Below, one piece after another: positions 16,261 through 26,185 of a stretch of 64,000 bases of DNA; positions within the stretch are counted from its first letter, which is position 1, and every line of letters starts with the position of its first letter. The translations under genes and the position numbers were made by a program. Below the pieces are notes generated by a model. The model worked only from the letters and a program-made list of their open reading frames with translations, was not told the DNA's origin and did not search any database. This DNA is from CAIODY01 sp046051225 (GTDB lineage Bacteria > Bacteroidota > Bacteroidia > Chitinophagales > CAIODY01): positions 62,001-126,000 of the forward strand of contig JBJOOR010000009.1 of the NCBI GenBank assembly GCA_046051225.1. The letters run 5' to 3'.

Positions 16261-17889
16261 TCACACCTGCATCACACCAACATTATAGCGTTTCACTTCG
16301 GGGTTGTGGTTTGCCATTTCAATGCCCATTGATAAAATTTTTCGGGTATCTAATGGGTCAATAATAGCATCTACCCACAATCGTGAAGCAGCGTAATAAG
16401 GCGTTGTCTGGCTGTTGTAACGGTCGGTAATGGTTTTCAGCATTTCCTTTTCTTCTTCGGGTGTGATTTCTTTTCCTTTAGCTTTCATGCTTGCCACTTG
16501 TATTTGCAATAAAGTTTTAGCTGCTTGTTCGCCGCCCATCACCGCAATTTTTGCAGTAGGCCATGCTACAATTAATCGTGGGTCGTAAGCTTTACCACAC
16601 ATGGCGTAGTTGGCTGCACCATAGCTATTTCCAACTACCACAGTAAATTTCGGTACAACAGAATTGCTCATGGCATTCACCAGTTTTGCACCATCTTTAA
16701 TAATGCCACCATGTTCGCTGCGGCTGCCCACCATAAAGCCTGTAGCATCTTGCAAGAACACCAACGGAATATTTTTCTGATTGCAATTCATAATAAATCG
16801 AGCTGCTTTATCTGCCGAATCGCTGTAGATAACGCCACCCATCTGCATTTCGCCTTTTGCACTTTTGGTTACAATTCTGTTATTCGCCACAATGCCCACA
16901 CTCCAGCCATCAATTCGGGCATAGCCGCAAATAATTGTTTTGCCATAATTTTGTTTGTATTCATCCAGCTCACTATTATCTACCATTCGCTCGATGATTT
17001 CTCTCATGTCGTAAGGTTTGCCATCGGCAGGAAATAAACCGTAAATTTCTTTTTCATCTTTCAATGGTTTCACACTTTCAATGCGGTCGAAACCTGCATT
17101 GCCTCTGCGTCCCATCTTGTTTACTAATCGGCGAATTTGTTTCAAACACTCTTCATCATTTTTCATTTTGTAATCCGTTACACCACTAATTTCTGTTGTA
17201 GTAGTTGCACCGCCAAGCGTTTCTACATCAATATTTTCGCCTATTGCAGCCTTTACCAAAAACGGACCAGCTAAGAAAATACTTCCAGTGCCTTCTACAA
17301 TCAATGCTTCATCACTCATAATTGGCAAGTAGGCACCACCTGCCACACATGCACCCATGATAGCTGAAATCTGCGGAATGCCTTTGCTGCTCATCACTGC
17401 ATTGTTTCTAAACATTCTGCCGAAGTGTTCTTTATCAGCAAAAATATCTTCTTGCAATGGCAAATAAATTCCTGCGCTATCCACCAAATAAATTATCGGA
17501 ATAAAATTTTCCATCGCAATTTCTTGCGCTCTTAAATTCTTTTTACCAGTGATGGGAAACCATGCACCACTCTTTACAGTCGCATCATTTGCTACCACTA
17601 AACATTGTCTGCCTTCGATATAACCCAACACCGAAATTACGCCACCAGCAGGGCATCCGCCATGTTCGGCATACATTTCATAACCCACAAATGCACCCAT
17701 TTCAAACTGCGGTTTGTTTTTGTCGAGCAACAATTCTATTCTTTCTCTTGCAGTTAATTTTCCTTTTTCGTGCAATTTGTCAATGCTTTTTTGTCCGCCG
17801 CCTAATTGAATTTTTTCAAATCGTTTTTTTGCTTCGCTTAAAAGCAAACGCATGGCATCATCGTTTTTATTGAAAGTTAAATCGGTCAT
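16261..17889 (-). CDS. acyl-CoA carboxylase, carboxyltransferase beta subunit (methylcrotonyl-CoA type)
   Basis: A 542-residue biotin-dependent carboxyltransferase. Seen are GKLTARERIELLLD (about 42-55), LVDSAGIYLPLQEDIFAD, HFGRMFRNNAVMSSKGIPQI and GACVAGGAYLPIMSDEA in the N-half, and FLQDATGFMVGSRSEHGGI plus GNSYGAANYAMCGKAYDPR in the C-half. The pattern resembles methylcrotonyl-CoA carboxylase beta more than propionyl-CoA carboxylase, which suggests leucine breakdown. The biotin carboxylase subunit is not adjacent, and local base composition is slightly GC-richer than its neighbours. Confidence 0.88.
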   Translation of the reverse strand: MTDLTFNKNDDAMRLLLSEAKKRFEKIQLGGGQKSIDKLHEKGKLTARERIELLLDKNKPQFEMGAFVGYEMYAEHGGCPAGGVISVLGYIEGRQCLVVANDATVKSGAWFPITGKKNLRAQEIAMENFIPIIYLVDSAGIYLPLQEDIFADKEHFGRMFRNNAVMSSKGIPQISAIMGACVAGGAYLPIMSDEALIVEGTGSIFLAGPFLVKAAIGENIDVETLGGATTTTEISGVTDYKMKNDEECLKQIRRLVNKMGRRGNAGFDRIESVKPLKDEKEIYGLFPADGKPYDMREIIERMVDNSELDEYKQNYGKTIICGYARIDGWSVGIVANNRIVTKSAKGEMQMGGVIYSDSADKAARFIMNCNQKNIPLVFLQDATGFMVGSRSEHGGIIKDGAKLVNAMSNSVVPKFTVVVGNSYGAANYAMCGKAYDPRLIVAWPTAKIAVMGGEQAAKTLLQIQVASMKAKGKEITPEEEKEMLKTITDRYNSQTTPYYAASRLWVDAIIDPLDTRKILSMGIEMANHNPEVKRYNVGVMQV

Positions 17890-17951
17890 TTATTAGTTAT
17901 ATGAAATTTTAATGAATTGCAAAAATAACCAAGGAAGGCAGTAAAAGAAGT

Positions 17952-18539
17952 TTATTTTTTAGCTTTTGAAAATTCGATTTCTGCAATGGCCCTTTCTAAT
18001 AAAAATTGCTCATCGGCATTGTATTTTCTTTTCATATTCAAATCATCATCATAAGTACTCATCATTAAATTATAAGCAAATGTTTTTAGCCCACCTTTAA
18101 ATTCTTTAATCACATCATAGCAACTACTTCCTGTTTCTCTATTGATAAGCAAAATCAATAATCTACCTTGATGCGTTGTCATATTCACCAATTGATCTTT
18201 AAATTGTTTGTTCAATTCGTCTTCTTTACTTTTCAAATATTGCCTTCTTTCTTTTCTTGTATGGCAGTTGGTTAATTCATTTTTTATTTGATTAAGCAAT
18301 GATGCAGTTCTTTTTGCATAAGGATAAACAATGGCTACATCCGACACCAAATTTTTGTATAATCGTTGTTGTTCGTAATCTTTAAACGGACGGAAATCGG
18401 TAATAAAAACTGTTCGTAAATATTTTGCAGGAAAAGTATCGCCTTTAATAATTACGGCATAAACTTTCAATGTATCATTGGCAAATGATGCAGATGTAAA
18501 AAAAATGAACCCGAATAGTAGTAGCCAGATTCTTTTCAT
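17952..18539 (-). CDS. DUF4294 domain protein, exported
   Basis: A Bacteroidota-specific DUF4294 protein. I start it at the ATG at 18539 (196 codons incl. stop), not at 18608, because a signal peptide (MKRIWLLLFGFIFFTSASFA) begins there and because the promoter element at 18576-18583 lies inside the longer version. The mature part has VIIKGDTFPAKYLRTV, then a helical Arg/Lys/Glu-rich region and ELFKGG-like EFKGGLKTFAYNLM. The biochemical role is not known. It is monocistronic. Confidence 0.8.
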   Translation of the reverse strand: MKRIWLLLFGFIFFTSASFANDTLKVYAVIIKGDTFPAKYLRTVFITDFRPFKDYEQQRLYKNLVSDVAIVYPYAKRTASLLNQIKNELTNCHTRKERRQYLKSKEDELNKQFKDQLVNMTTHQGRLLILLINRETGSSCYDVIKEFKGGLKTFAYNLMMSTYDDDLNMKRKYNADEQFLLERAIAEIEFSKAKK

Positions 18540-18575
18540 TAGTGGTTTAAAACAAAACTTAATTTTATTTGCATA

Positions 18576-18583
18576 CAAACGTA
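18576..18583 (-). promoter_or_regulatory. -7 element of the DUF4294 gene
   Basis: TACGTTTG on the minus strand fits TAnnTTTG. It lies 37 bp before the ATG at 18539 and decides for that start. A possible TTTG -33 half lies 22 nt further upstream. Confidence 0.55.
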
Positions 18584-18739
18584 CATACTTTGTAAATAGT
18601 ACATTCAAATAATCATCAACACCTATTCAATTTTAATAGACAACCAACAATTTTCGAGTTATTTAAAACTCATTTTTTTATTTCCAACAATAAAATTAAT
18701 TTTACTTTTATTGCACAATATTTCAATCAAATCTATTTT

Positions 18740-20512
18740 ATGGGAAATTTAAAAGGTGGCGAATTTGTTGTTAAAAATTCAATAGCAGAAAATACTTACA
18801 CACCAGAAAGTTTTAGTGAAGAACAAAACTTAATTGTACAAACTTGTAATCAATTTTTGGAAGCCGAAGTGTTTCCAAATTTAGATAAAATTGATAAGCA
18901 AGAAAATAATATAATGGTTGATTTGCTAAATAAATGTGGCGAATTAGGATTGTTGGGCGCAGCCATTCCAGAGCAATATGGTGGCTTGGGCGAAGATTTT
19001 ATTACAGGTACTTTAATTAATGAAACATTAGGTGCTGGGCATTCATTTGCGGTAGCAAGCGCTTGTCATACAGGCATTGGTTCATTACCAATTTTATATT
19101 TTGGAACAGAAGAAGTGAAACAAAAATATTTACCAAAATTAGCTACAGGAGAATGGAAAGGTGCTTATTGCCTTACTGAACCAGGCAGCGGCAGCGATGC
19201 ACTAGCTGCAAAAACCAGAGCCGATTTATCTGCTGATGGAAAACATTATATTTTAAATGGACAAAAAATGTGGATTACCAACGCAGGTTTTGCTGATGTG
19301 TTTTCGGTTTTTGCAAAAATTGATGGCGATAAATTTACTGGCTTTGTAGTTGAACGTGGCTACGAAGGTGTGAGTTTTGGCGAAGAAGAATATAAAATGG
19401 GGATTAAGGGTAGTAGCACTCGTCAGGTATTTTTTAATAACTGTAAAGTGCCAGTTGAAAATGTTTTGGGAGAAATAGGGAAGGGGCATAAAATAGCATT
19501 TGATATTTTAAATATTGGCAGATTGAAATTATGTGCGGCTACATTAGGCGGTGCAAAACGTAGCGCCAATCTATCATTGCACTATGCACTTACTCGTCAA
19601 CAATTTAATTTACCAATTGCAAAATTTGGCGCCATTCGTCATAAATTGGCCGAAATGGCGATATTAATTTATGCATCCGAAACGGCTTTGTATCGTACGG
19701 CTTCATTAATTTCTGAAATGGAAAATGAATTGCATAAAGGCGGAATGGATATATCAAGTGCATTATTAAAAGCATCTGAAGAGTATGCAGTTGAATGCGC
19801 TATTTTAAAAGTATTTGGTAGCGAAACTTTAGATTATGTAGTAGATGAAGGTGTGCAAATATTTGGTGGATATGGCTTTAGCGAAGAATATCCGTTAGCT
19901 CGTTCGTATCGTGATTCAAGAATTAACAGAATTTTTGAAGGTACAAATGAAATAAACAGATTGCTAAGCGTAGATATGTTGTTGAAAAAAGCAATGAAAG
20001 GCGAATTAGATTTAATGACGCCAGCCACTGCTGTTCAAAAAGAACTGATGAGCATTCCAGATTTTTCTGAATCGAATGAAGGATTGTTAGCTGCCGAGAA
20101 AAAAGTATTAGCAAATATGAAAAAAGCAGTATTGCTAACTGCTGGCGCTGCTGTTCAAAAGTTGATGATGACCTTAACTAAAGAACAAGAAATATTGATG
20201 AACTGCGCTGATATGTTGATTGAAATGTACATCTGCGAATGTTTATTGCTAAGAGTTGAAAAATTGATTCAAACCAAAGGCGAAGCTGAAGCAACTATTC
20301 AATTAGATATTTTAAGAACCTATATGAGCGATGCTTGCGAAAAAATGTATTTGCATGGCAAGCATGCCGTTACATCATTTACCGAAGGCGATGAGTTAAG
20401 AATGATGCTTTTAGGTTTAAAACGATTTACAAAAATGGATGCATTTAATACAAAAGATGCACGAAGAAGAATAGCTGCAAAAATGATTGAGCAAAATGCT
20501 TATGGATTTTAA
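18740..20512 (+). CDS. acyl-CoA dehydrogenase, VLCAD-like
   Basis: A 590-residue flavoprotein, longer than the ~380-residue short-chain type because of a C-terminal extension of about 170 residues as in VLCAD/ACAD9 relatives. Conserved parts are AIPEQYGGLG, AYCLTEPGSGSDA, LNGQKMWITNAGFAD, GIKGSSTRQV and RDSRINRIFEGTNEINR, whose first Glu is the catalytic base in this branch. It makes trans-2-enoyl-CoA in beta-oxidation. It is followed after about 70 bp by the thioredoxin-like lipoprotein gene. Confidence 0.92.
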   Translation: MGNLKGGEFVVKNSIAENTYTPESFSEEQNLIVQTCNQFLEAEVFPNLDKIDKQENNIMVDLLNKCGELGLLGAAIPEQYGGLGEDFITGTLINETLGAGHSFAVASACHTGIGSLPILYFGTEEVKQKYLPKLATGEWKGAYCLTEPGSGSDALAAKTRADLSADGKHYILNGQKMWITNAGFADVFSVFAKIDGDKFTGFVVERGYEGVSFGEEEYKMGIKGSSTRQVFFNNCKVPVENVLGEIGKGHKIAFDILNIGRLKLCAATLGGAKRSANLSLHYALTRQQFNLPIAKFGAIRHKLAEMAILIYASETALYRTASLISEMENELHKGGMDISSALLKASEEYAVECAILKVFGSETLDYVVDEGVQIFGGYGFSEEYPLARSYRDSRINRIFEGTNEINRLLSVDMLLKKAMKGELDLMTPATAVQKELMSIPDFSESNEGLLAAEKKVLANMKKAVLLTAGAAVQKLMMTLTKEQEILMNCADMLIEMYICECLLLRVEKLIQTKGEAEATIQLDILRTYMSDACEKMYLHGKHAVTSFTEGDELRMMLLGLKRFTKMDAFNTKDARRRIAAKMIEQNAYGF

Positions 20513-20585
20513 CCAATTGAAAAAAATGATATAACTTTGAATTCACTTTTTGAATCAAAGAAATATTCAACTCAAAAAGAAAACC

Positions 20586-21110
20586 ATGATAAAAAAATAT
20601 TTATTTATTTTAACATTAATTACCTCAATGGCTTTATCAGCTTGTGGTCCCGAAACTTCATTTATTGAAAAAACGGATACTAAAGGCAACACAGTTTATG
20701 TGGGCAAAGGTGGTAATAATCAAATATTATTTGATAGAGAAGATTTGTTTTGGTTCAGAACTGGCTTTGAAGATTATGTACCAAATGAAGACACGATTAA
20801 AGAATTAAAAAAATGGAAAAACGATATTTATATTTTTGCATTTGCAGGCACTTGGTGCGATGATACAAAAGTATTATTACCCAAATTTTATAAAGCCATG
20901 TCGGAAGCCGAATTTACAGGAAACGATGTAACTTTATATTTGGTTGATAGAGACAAAACTACTGAAGATGGCGTTGCACAAGCATTACATATTGATAAAA
21001 TTCCAACATTTGTTGTTTTTAGAAATGGTAGAATGATTGGAAAAATAGAAGAAACAACCGACAAGCCTATCGAATCGGCTATTCTAAATATCATTAAAAG
21101 TAATTGGTAG
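20586..21110 (+). CDS. thioredoxin-like lipoprotein with single active-site Cys
   Basis: I place the start at the ATG at 20586; the longer frame begins with TTG and lacks a signal. The 174-residue product has a lipoprotein signal (lipobox ALSAC, Cys20). The thioredoxin fold is shown by FAFAGTWCDDTKVLLPKF (84-101) and the cis-Pro loop KIPTFVVFRNG. The active site is W-C-D-D-T, so only one Cys (C91) is present where redox thioredoxins have CxxC. It may bind or reduce through a monothiol mechanism or only act as a scaffold. It is tail to tail with prmC, 3 bp apart. Confidence 0.8.
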   Translation: MIKKYLFILTLITSMALSACGPETSFIEKTDTKGNTVYVGKGGNNQILFDREDLFWFRTGFEDYVPNEDTIKELKKWKNDIYIFAFAGTWCDDTKVLLPKFYKAMSEAEFTGNDVTLYLVDRDKTTEDGVAQALHIDKIPTFVVFRNGRMIGKIEETTDKPIESAILNIIKSNW

Positions 21111-21113
21111 AAT

Positions 21114-21965
21114 TTATTTTTTAGTGGCAAAAACAAATCGTTGTTTGCCATACATATCATTTATTATTTCAGCCGAAAAATTTTCATCATCAAACAAACT
21201 ACAAGTTTCTTTTGCTAATAAAGCATTTATTTCTAAATAAATTCCCCCCCCCCTTTTTAAATTTGTTAAGGCTATTTTTTTTATTTGATGATAAAACAAT
21301 AAAGGCGCTGAATCATCTACAAATAGAGCAATTGAAGGTTCGTGGAGCAATACATTTTTACCCATCGTTTGTTTTTCAGTTTCTTTAATATAGGGCGGAT
21401 TACTTACCATAAAATCGAATTGTAAAACAGATTGCCAACTAAAAATATCTGCCTTATAAATTTCAATACCCACATTATTTAGTATTGAATTTTGAGCAGC
21501 TAATTCAACCGCTTTTTCACTTTTTTCAACAGCAAATAATTTTGAAGATGTAAATTTTTTGGCTAGCGAAATAGCTATACAGCCACTTCCTGTACAAAAA
21601 TCTATTATATTAAATGATGCATTTTTATCTATGCTTTTCGAAATTAAATATATTAATTCTTCAGTTTCGGGTCGGGGTATTAATACATTTCTATTTACTT
21701 TGAATGTGCAGCCACTAAAACACACTTTACCAATAATATGCTGTATAGGCTCATCGCAAAGTAATCTAAATAAAATATGTTGAAGCAATGCAAAGTATTT
21801 TGTTTCTTTTAGCTCTTCTATTTGCATCAATGATAAGCGTTTATTATCAGCTTTAAACACAAATTCAAATACCAGTTTTGATATTGCTTTTGCTTCTTCG
21901 ATATCATATATTTTGCTAAGTGCTTTGGTGTAAAGTTGAAATAAATTCATGCGTATAATTTTCAT
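21114..21965 (-). CDS. prmC: peptide chain release factor N5-glutamine methyltransferase
   Basis: A 283-residue SAM methyltransferase that modifies the GGQ Gln of release factors. Visible are RPETEELIYLI (substrate-side), IDFCTGSGCIAISLAKKF (SAM motif I) and the catalytic VSNPPYI. An alternative ATG at 21950 (residue 6) aligns better with the family N-terminus; the -7 element at 21973-21980 would leave almost no leader for the longer form. The coding strand has ten consecutive G at 21253-21244, encoding KRGGG, an unusual slippage-prone tract. Confidence 0.92.
   Translation of the reverse strand: MKIIRMNLFQLYTKALSKIYDIEEAKAISKLVFEFVFKADNKRLSLMQIEELKETKYFALLQHILFRLLCDEPIQHIIGKVCFSGCTFKVNRNVLIPRPETEELIYLISKSIDKNASFNIIDFCTGSGCIAISLAKKFTSSKLFAVEKSEKAVELAAQNSILNNVGIEIYKADIFSWQSVLQFDFMVSNPPYIKETEKQTMGKNVLLHEPSIALFVDDSAPLLFYHQIKKIALTNLKRGGGIYLEINALLAKETCSLFDDENFSAEIINDMYGKQRFVFATKK
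21244..21253 (-). repeat. homopolymer G10 inside prmC
   Basis: Ten C on the plus strand (ten G on the coding strand) in a genome where Gly is usually GGT or GGC. It is the longest G/C homopolymer I saw in the window. Confidence 0.95.
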
Positions 21966-21972
21966 TAATCAT

Positions 21973-21980
21973 CAAATGTA
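21973..21980 (-). promoter_or_regulatory. -7 element of prmC
   Basis: TACATTTG on the minus strand fits TAnnTTTG. Expected start of transcription is near 21968, which favours translation from 21950 rather than 21965. Confidence 0.45.
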
Positions 21981-22000
21981 AAATTCGGATTTTATTATTG

Positions 22001-22008
22001 TAATTTTG
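22001..22008 (+). promoter_or_regulatory. -7 element of rpe
   Basis: TAATTTTG matches TAnnTTTG, 18 bp before the rpe ATG and divergent to the prmC element about 20 bp away. Confidence 0.5.
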
Positions 22009-22026
22009 TAATTCACTATTTATTTT

Positions 22027-22677
22027 ATGCCAACAATTATTGCCCCATCACTTTTATCAGCCAATTTTTTAGAATTAGGAAAAGATATTGAAATGATTAA
22101 CAATAGCCAAGCCGACTGGTTTCATTTTGATGTAATGGATGGCGTTTATGTGCCTAATATTAGCTTTGGGTTTCCTATTTTAAAGGCAGTACGAAAAGCA
22201 ACTAAAAAGTATATTGATGTGCATTTGATGATTGATAAATATGATGCTTATATCAATGAATTTAGAGATGGTGGCGCTGATGGATTAACTATTCATTTCG
22301 AAAACAGTATTCATCTGCATCGCTCTATACAAGCCATTAAAAAGGCTGGTATGAAGGCTGGTGTGGCATTAAATCCACATACATCAATTACTGTATTAAA
22401 TGATATTATTACTGATGTAGATGTGGTATTATTGATGAGCGTAAACCCAGGTTTTGGTGGACAAAAATTTATTGAACATACTTACTCGAAAATAGCCGAC
22501 TGTAAAGCTTTAATTCAGCATAAAAATTCATCGGCAGTTATTGAGGTGGACGGCGGTGTAGATTTGCTAAATGCAAAAAAAATTATTGAGAATGGTGCAA
22601 CTGTTTTAGTAGCTGGTAATACTGTTTTCGGTTCGGTTAATCCAATGCAAACTATTGCCGATTTAAAACAGTTATAA
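22027..22677 (+). CDS. rpe: ribulose-phosphate 3-epimerase
   Basis: A 216-residue TIM-barrel enzyme of the pentose phosphate pathway that interconverts ribulose-5-P and xylulose-5-P. Metal and catalytic segments are all present: APSLLSANF, WFHFDVMDGVYVPNISFG (His and Asp ligands), DVHLMI, LLMSVNPGFGGQKF and IEVDGGV. Length is typical. It ends convergent to the large sensor kinase gene, 42 bp apart. Confidence 0.96.
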   Translation: MPTIIAPSLLSANFLELGKDIEMINNSQADWFHFDVMDGVYVPNISFGFPILKAVRKATKKYIDVHLMIDKYDAYINEFRDGGADGLTIHFENSIHLHRSIQAIKKAGMKAGVALNPHTSITVLNDIITDVDVVLLMSVNPGFGGQKFIEHTYSKIADCKALIQHKNSSAVIEVDGGVDLLNAKKIIENGATVLVAGNTVFGSVNPMQTIADLKQL

Positions 22678-22719
22678 TTTAAGTGAATTTAATTTAGCTT
22701 CTACTATTTTTCCAAAAGA

Positions 22720-25700
22720 TTAAAAACTAATGGTAAAGGTAGTTCCTTCGTTTATCTTGCTTTTAACTTTTATTGTACCATTAGCATTTTCAATAATAGT
22801 TTTCGCAATGGCTAATCCTAAGCCAGTACCTGATGATTTGGTGGTGAAATTTGGTTCAAAAATACGTTCTAGTTTGTCCTCATCAATACCGCATCCATTA
22901 TCGCTAATGGCAATCAGGCATTTATCGTTTTCATTAAATTGATGTACTATTATTTTACCATCTTTATTATCACCAATAGCTTGAATGGCATTTAAAATCA
23001 AATTATTAAACACACTAATAAATTGATTTTTATCGGCTCTAATTAATGATTTATCTGAATCTAAATCCAACATAATTTTAATTGATTCATTCTGGTTGCT
23101 AAATAATTCAACCACGTTTTTCAATATTTCATTTATATCAAATACTTCAAAATCAGCAGAACTAATTCGTGCAAATTGCGAAAATTGGGTAGCTATTTGT
23201 GTTAAATTATCAATCTGTTCAATTAATGTTTTCGATACTTTAATAGTCATTTCATTAGCATCATCTCGTTTATCTTTTATTGCCCGTTCTAACAATTGAA
23301 TACTTAATTTCATTGGCGTCAATGGGTTTTTTATTTCGTGCGCCACCTGCCTTGCCATCTCTCTCCAAGCCGATTCACGTTCAGTTTGTGCCAATTTCGA
23401 AGTATTAATTTCTAATTCAGCAATCATTTTATTGTATTCGTTTACCAAAGCTCCAATTTCGTCATTCGCCTTCCAAATAATGGGTTCGTTGCGCTTTCCA
23501 AGTTTTAAAGCAGCTAATTTTTCTTTAATTATTTTAAATGATTTTGTAAGATTATTGCTAATAAAAATGGCAATAATAAAAGCTACTAAAATTAGCAGTA
23601 GATATACATTTACTAATATAATAATTAAGTTATTAAAATTGTCAGTCAGTTCTTTTTCTCTAAAAAAATAAGGCACTGAAAGGATATATTTTAACTCATT
23701 TTTTTCGCTGGTAATAGGCAAATAAGCGGCTTTGAAATTTAATTTCCCAATCGTTTCATCATTAATTATTAGCGATTTTTTTTCGTTAATAATTGAATTT
23801 AAAATACTGTAATTAATTTTCGGATTCAAAATTCCATTTTCATAAATCAAAGCTTGCGATGAATTTATTAAATTGCCTTTGGCGTTAAATAAATTAATAT
23901 CTACGTCGTGTACTTCAGATAAATGTTGAATCAATTCATCAATCGAACTTTCATCAACTAAATGGAATATTTTTTTATAAACTCGATTTTCTAAATTCAA
24001 CATCAAATCTTTTTGAACGTTGTTTATTTTATTTGTTAAATTTATTCGTAGCAAATCATCGTATTGCCTTGCATAAAAAATTGAAAATAAACATCCTGTT
24101 GAAATTAAAACCAGAAAAGTAATAAAGCATATTGCCATCAATACTTTATTACGAAACGAAAAATCTTTAAGCGATAAGGTTTTGAATTGCATACACACAA
24201 TTCCTATGATACCAATTGCGAATAATAAAATTAAAATAACCCCGAATAAAGAAAGAAACTGAAACAAATCTTTATTGTAATCTATAATCCAAATCACCTT
24301 ACCCGAATCGGATTTTAATATTAAATTTTCGGCATTGCTGCTATTAAAAATAATAACCGAATCAATTTTTAAATTTTTATTGTTGGCTAATTCTAATGGA
24401 AATGCATAATTGCCCGATTGCCTAATTAATTGATTGTTGTTGTAAATAGCAAAATCAATTTGTTCTAAAAAATCATTCGAATTAGCTTTTTGTTCAACAA
24501 TAAGCGATGGATATATTTTATCTTTTTTAAATGATTTCGAATTAAATGAAATAAAAATTGTGGCAATAACCGAGTTAGAATCAACTATTAAAATCTTTGA
24601 ATAATATTGGTTTTCAGCTTTTTTGTTTTCTAAATAATACAATCCATCTGTTATTTTATTTTGCAAAATACAGATAGAATCTAAAGTTTTGAATTGCAAA
24701 TCGGCCACTTGCCAATGTTTTCGCAATACAAATACTTCGATATTATATTTTTCGAAATAACCTTTAAAATATCGTTGTTTAAAAAATTTTATGAATTCGT
24801 TTTTCTTAAAATTATTTTGTTGTAAAAAGTTTTTTAGATAATTGTCTTTCTGAATTTTATCATACGATTCTTTAAATAAAAATTCGGTAGCTTTATCTTT
24901 CTCATCGCTTAATTTTTTGGCTAATATTTTTCTTAACTCTAATTCTTTGTTTTCCAATTTTGAATTAAAATAGATACCTGAAATGGCAGACAATGCTGCA
25001 ATAAAAGCAATGGAATAGATTATTGAATTGAATTTTTTAAACCAAATTCTAACAATAAAGAGCAATACACATAGTTGAATAGCTAAAATAAAAATACCGA
25101 TAAACGAGAATAAATTAATTGCTGCTCTATCAAATACCGAAAAGCTGATGCTTGAATCGTTTACCAAACTAAAGATAGTAAACCGAATAATTATTGTAGT
25201 AATAAAGAATAATAGAAAGTAGAAAATGTGTTGGTAAAAAGCACGATTTAAAAATGTATTGGCTTTAATGGATAACAAAATAAAACTCCAACAAAATAGA
25301 ATTGAAAAAAATAAAAGATGCCCCAACGATTCGAAATATTTTGATGCATAAATTTCGGGATTAAATAATTCGGAATGAAAAATTGAAACTTGAAAATTAA
25401 ATTTGAATACAGTAAAATAAATTATACCAAACAAAACAATATTTGATATAAGCAATACCCAAGGCGAATTTGTTTTTAAGGTTAGCCAGTTTAATAATTC
25501 TGTAATATTGATTAATAAAAGTATTAAAGCAAAAAAAAATAATACGGAATAATATAAATTTAGCTTACTGAAATTATTGTTTAAAGATGAACGGAGATAG
25601 AAATAGATTTCAGAAGAAATACCTTTTACGGCAATATTATTTTTATTGGGTTGCTCGGCAATTTCTAACTCATCTTTTTTTGCAAAATTTATTAGCCATT

Positions 25701-26139
25701 CATTTTTTAAAAATTTATTTGTAAAACTATAATGCGAATAAATAGGCTTAAAAACTGCATAAATCATTTTTTTTGATGCAGATGTTTTTTTACAAACTAA
25801 ATAAAAGCCGTTTGAAAATCGTTGAAAACTTTTACCATCTTTTATTGAAGTAATATTATCGGTTATAATAAATTCAGGATTATTCCATTGTATCAAACTA
25901 TCGCCTTTATAAATACCATAATAAAATCCAGTTTCAATTTCAGCAATTGAGGATGGTGATGTTTCAAGTTTCGAAATTATTTTTTGCTCGGTGTTAAAAT
26001 TTAATTCAATTATTTTTTCGATAGATTGAACTTGAGTTTGAATGGTTACTGTATTGTTGCTCCACTCAATACTTGCAATGGTACATATACCAATTAAAAG
26101 AAGTAGCTGAAAAGTATATTTGAAAATAAAGGATTTCAA
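22720..26139 (-). CDS. large multi-pass sensor histidine kinase, NtrY-like
   Basis: A 1139-residue kinase. TM1 lies at about 6-23, followed by an extracytoplasmic region to about 195, a cluster of about six TM segments (196-395), a second extracytoplasmic region (about 400-640), two TM segments (about 645-710), a third extracytoplasmic region and a last TM segment (about 845-870). Then come a HAMP-like linker, a HisKA helix VAHEIKNPLTPMKLSIQLLER with phospho-acceptor His934, and an ATPase domain with N box (N1050), DNGCGI and GTGLGLAIAK. The HisKA sequence is of the NtrY type. No response regulator is adjacent, so it is an orphan. The three sensor regions make it unusually long. Confidence 0.9.
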   Translation of the reverse strand: MKSFIFKYTFQLLLLIGICTIASIEWSNNTVTIQTQVQSIEKIIELNFNTEQKIISKLETSPSSIAEIETGFYYGIYKGDSLIQWNNPEFIITDNITSIKDGKSFQRFSNGFYLVCKKTSASKKMIYAVFKPIYSHYSFTNKFLKNEWLINFAKKDELEIAEQPNKNNIAVKGISSEIYFYLRSSLNNNFSKLNLYYSVLFFFALILLLINITELLNWLTLKTNSPWVLLISNIVLFGIIYFTVFKFNFQVSIFHSELFNPEIYASKYFESLGHLLFFSILFCWSFILLSIKANTFLNRAFYQHIFYFLLFFITTIIIRFTIFSLVNDSSISFSVFDRAAINLFSFIGIFILAIQLCVLLFIVRIWFKKFNSIIYSIAFIAALSAISGIYFNSKLENKELELRKILAKKLSDEKDKATEFLFKESYDKIQKDNYLKNFLQQNNFKKNEFIKFFKQRYFKGYFEKYNIEVFVLRKHWQVADLQFKTLDSICILQNKITDGLYYLENKKAENQYYSKILIVDSNSVIATIFISFNSKSFKKDKIYPSLIVEQKANSNDFLEQIDFAIYNNNQLIRQSGNYAFPLELANNKNLKIDSVIIFNSSNAENLILKSDSGKVIWIIDYNKDLFQFLSLFGVILILLFAIGIIGIVCMQFKTLSLKDFSFRNKVLMAICFITFLVLISTGCLFSIFYARQYDDLLRINLTNKINNVQKDLMLNLENRVYKKIFHLVDESSIDELIQHLSEVHDVDINLFNAKGNLINSSQALIYENGILNPKINYSILNSIINEKKSLIINDETIGKLNFKAAYLPITSEKNELKYILSVPYFFREKELTDNFNNLIIILVNVYLLLILVAFIIAIFISNNLTKSFKIIKEKLAALKLGKRNEPIIWKANDEIGALVNEYNKMIAELEINTSKLAQTERESAWREMARQVAHEIKNPLTPMKLSIQLLERAIKDKRDDANEMTIKVSKTLIEQIDNLTQIATQFSQFARISSADFEVFDINEILKNVVELFSNQNESIKIMLDLDSDKSLIRADKNQFISVFNNLILNAIQAIGDNKDGKIIVHQFNENDKCLIAISDNGCGIDEDKLERIFEPNFTTKSSGTGLGLAIAKTIIENANGTIKVKSKINEGTTFTISF

Positions 26140-26185
26140 TAGTAATAATAATTATGCATACTTTAAAATATAAGCGGCCGCTAAA

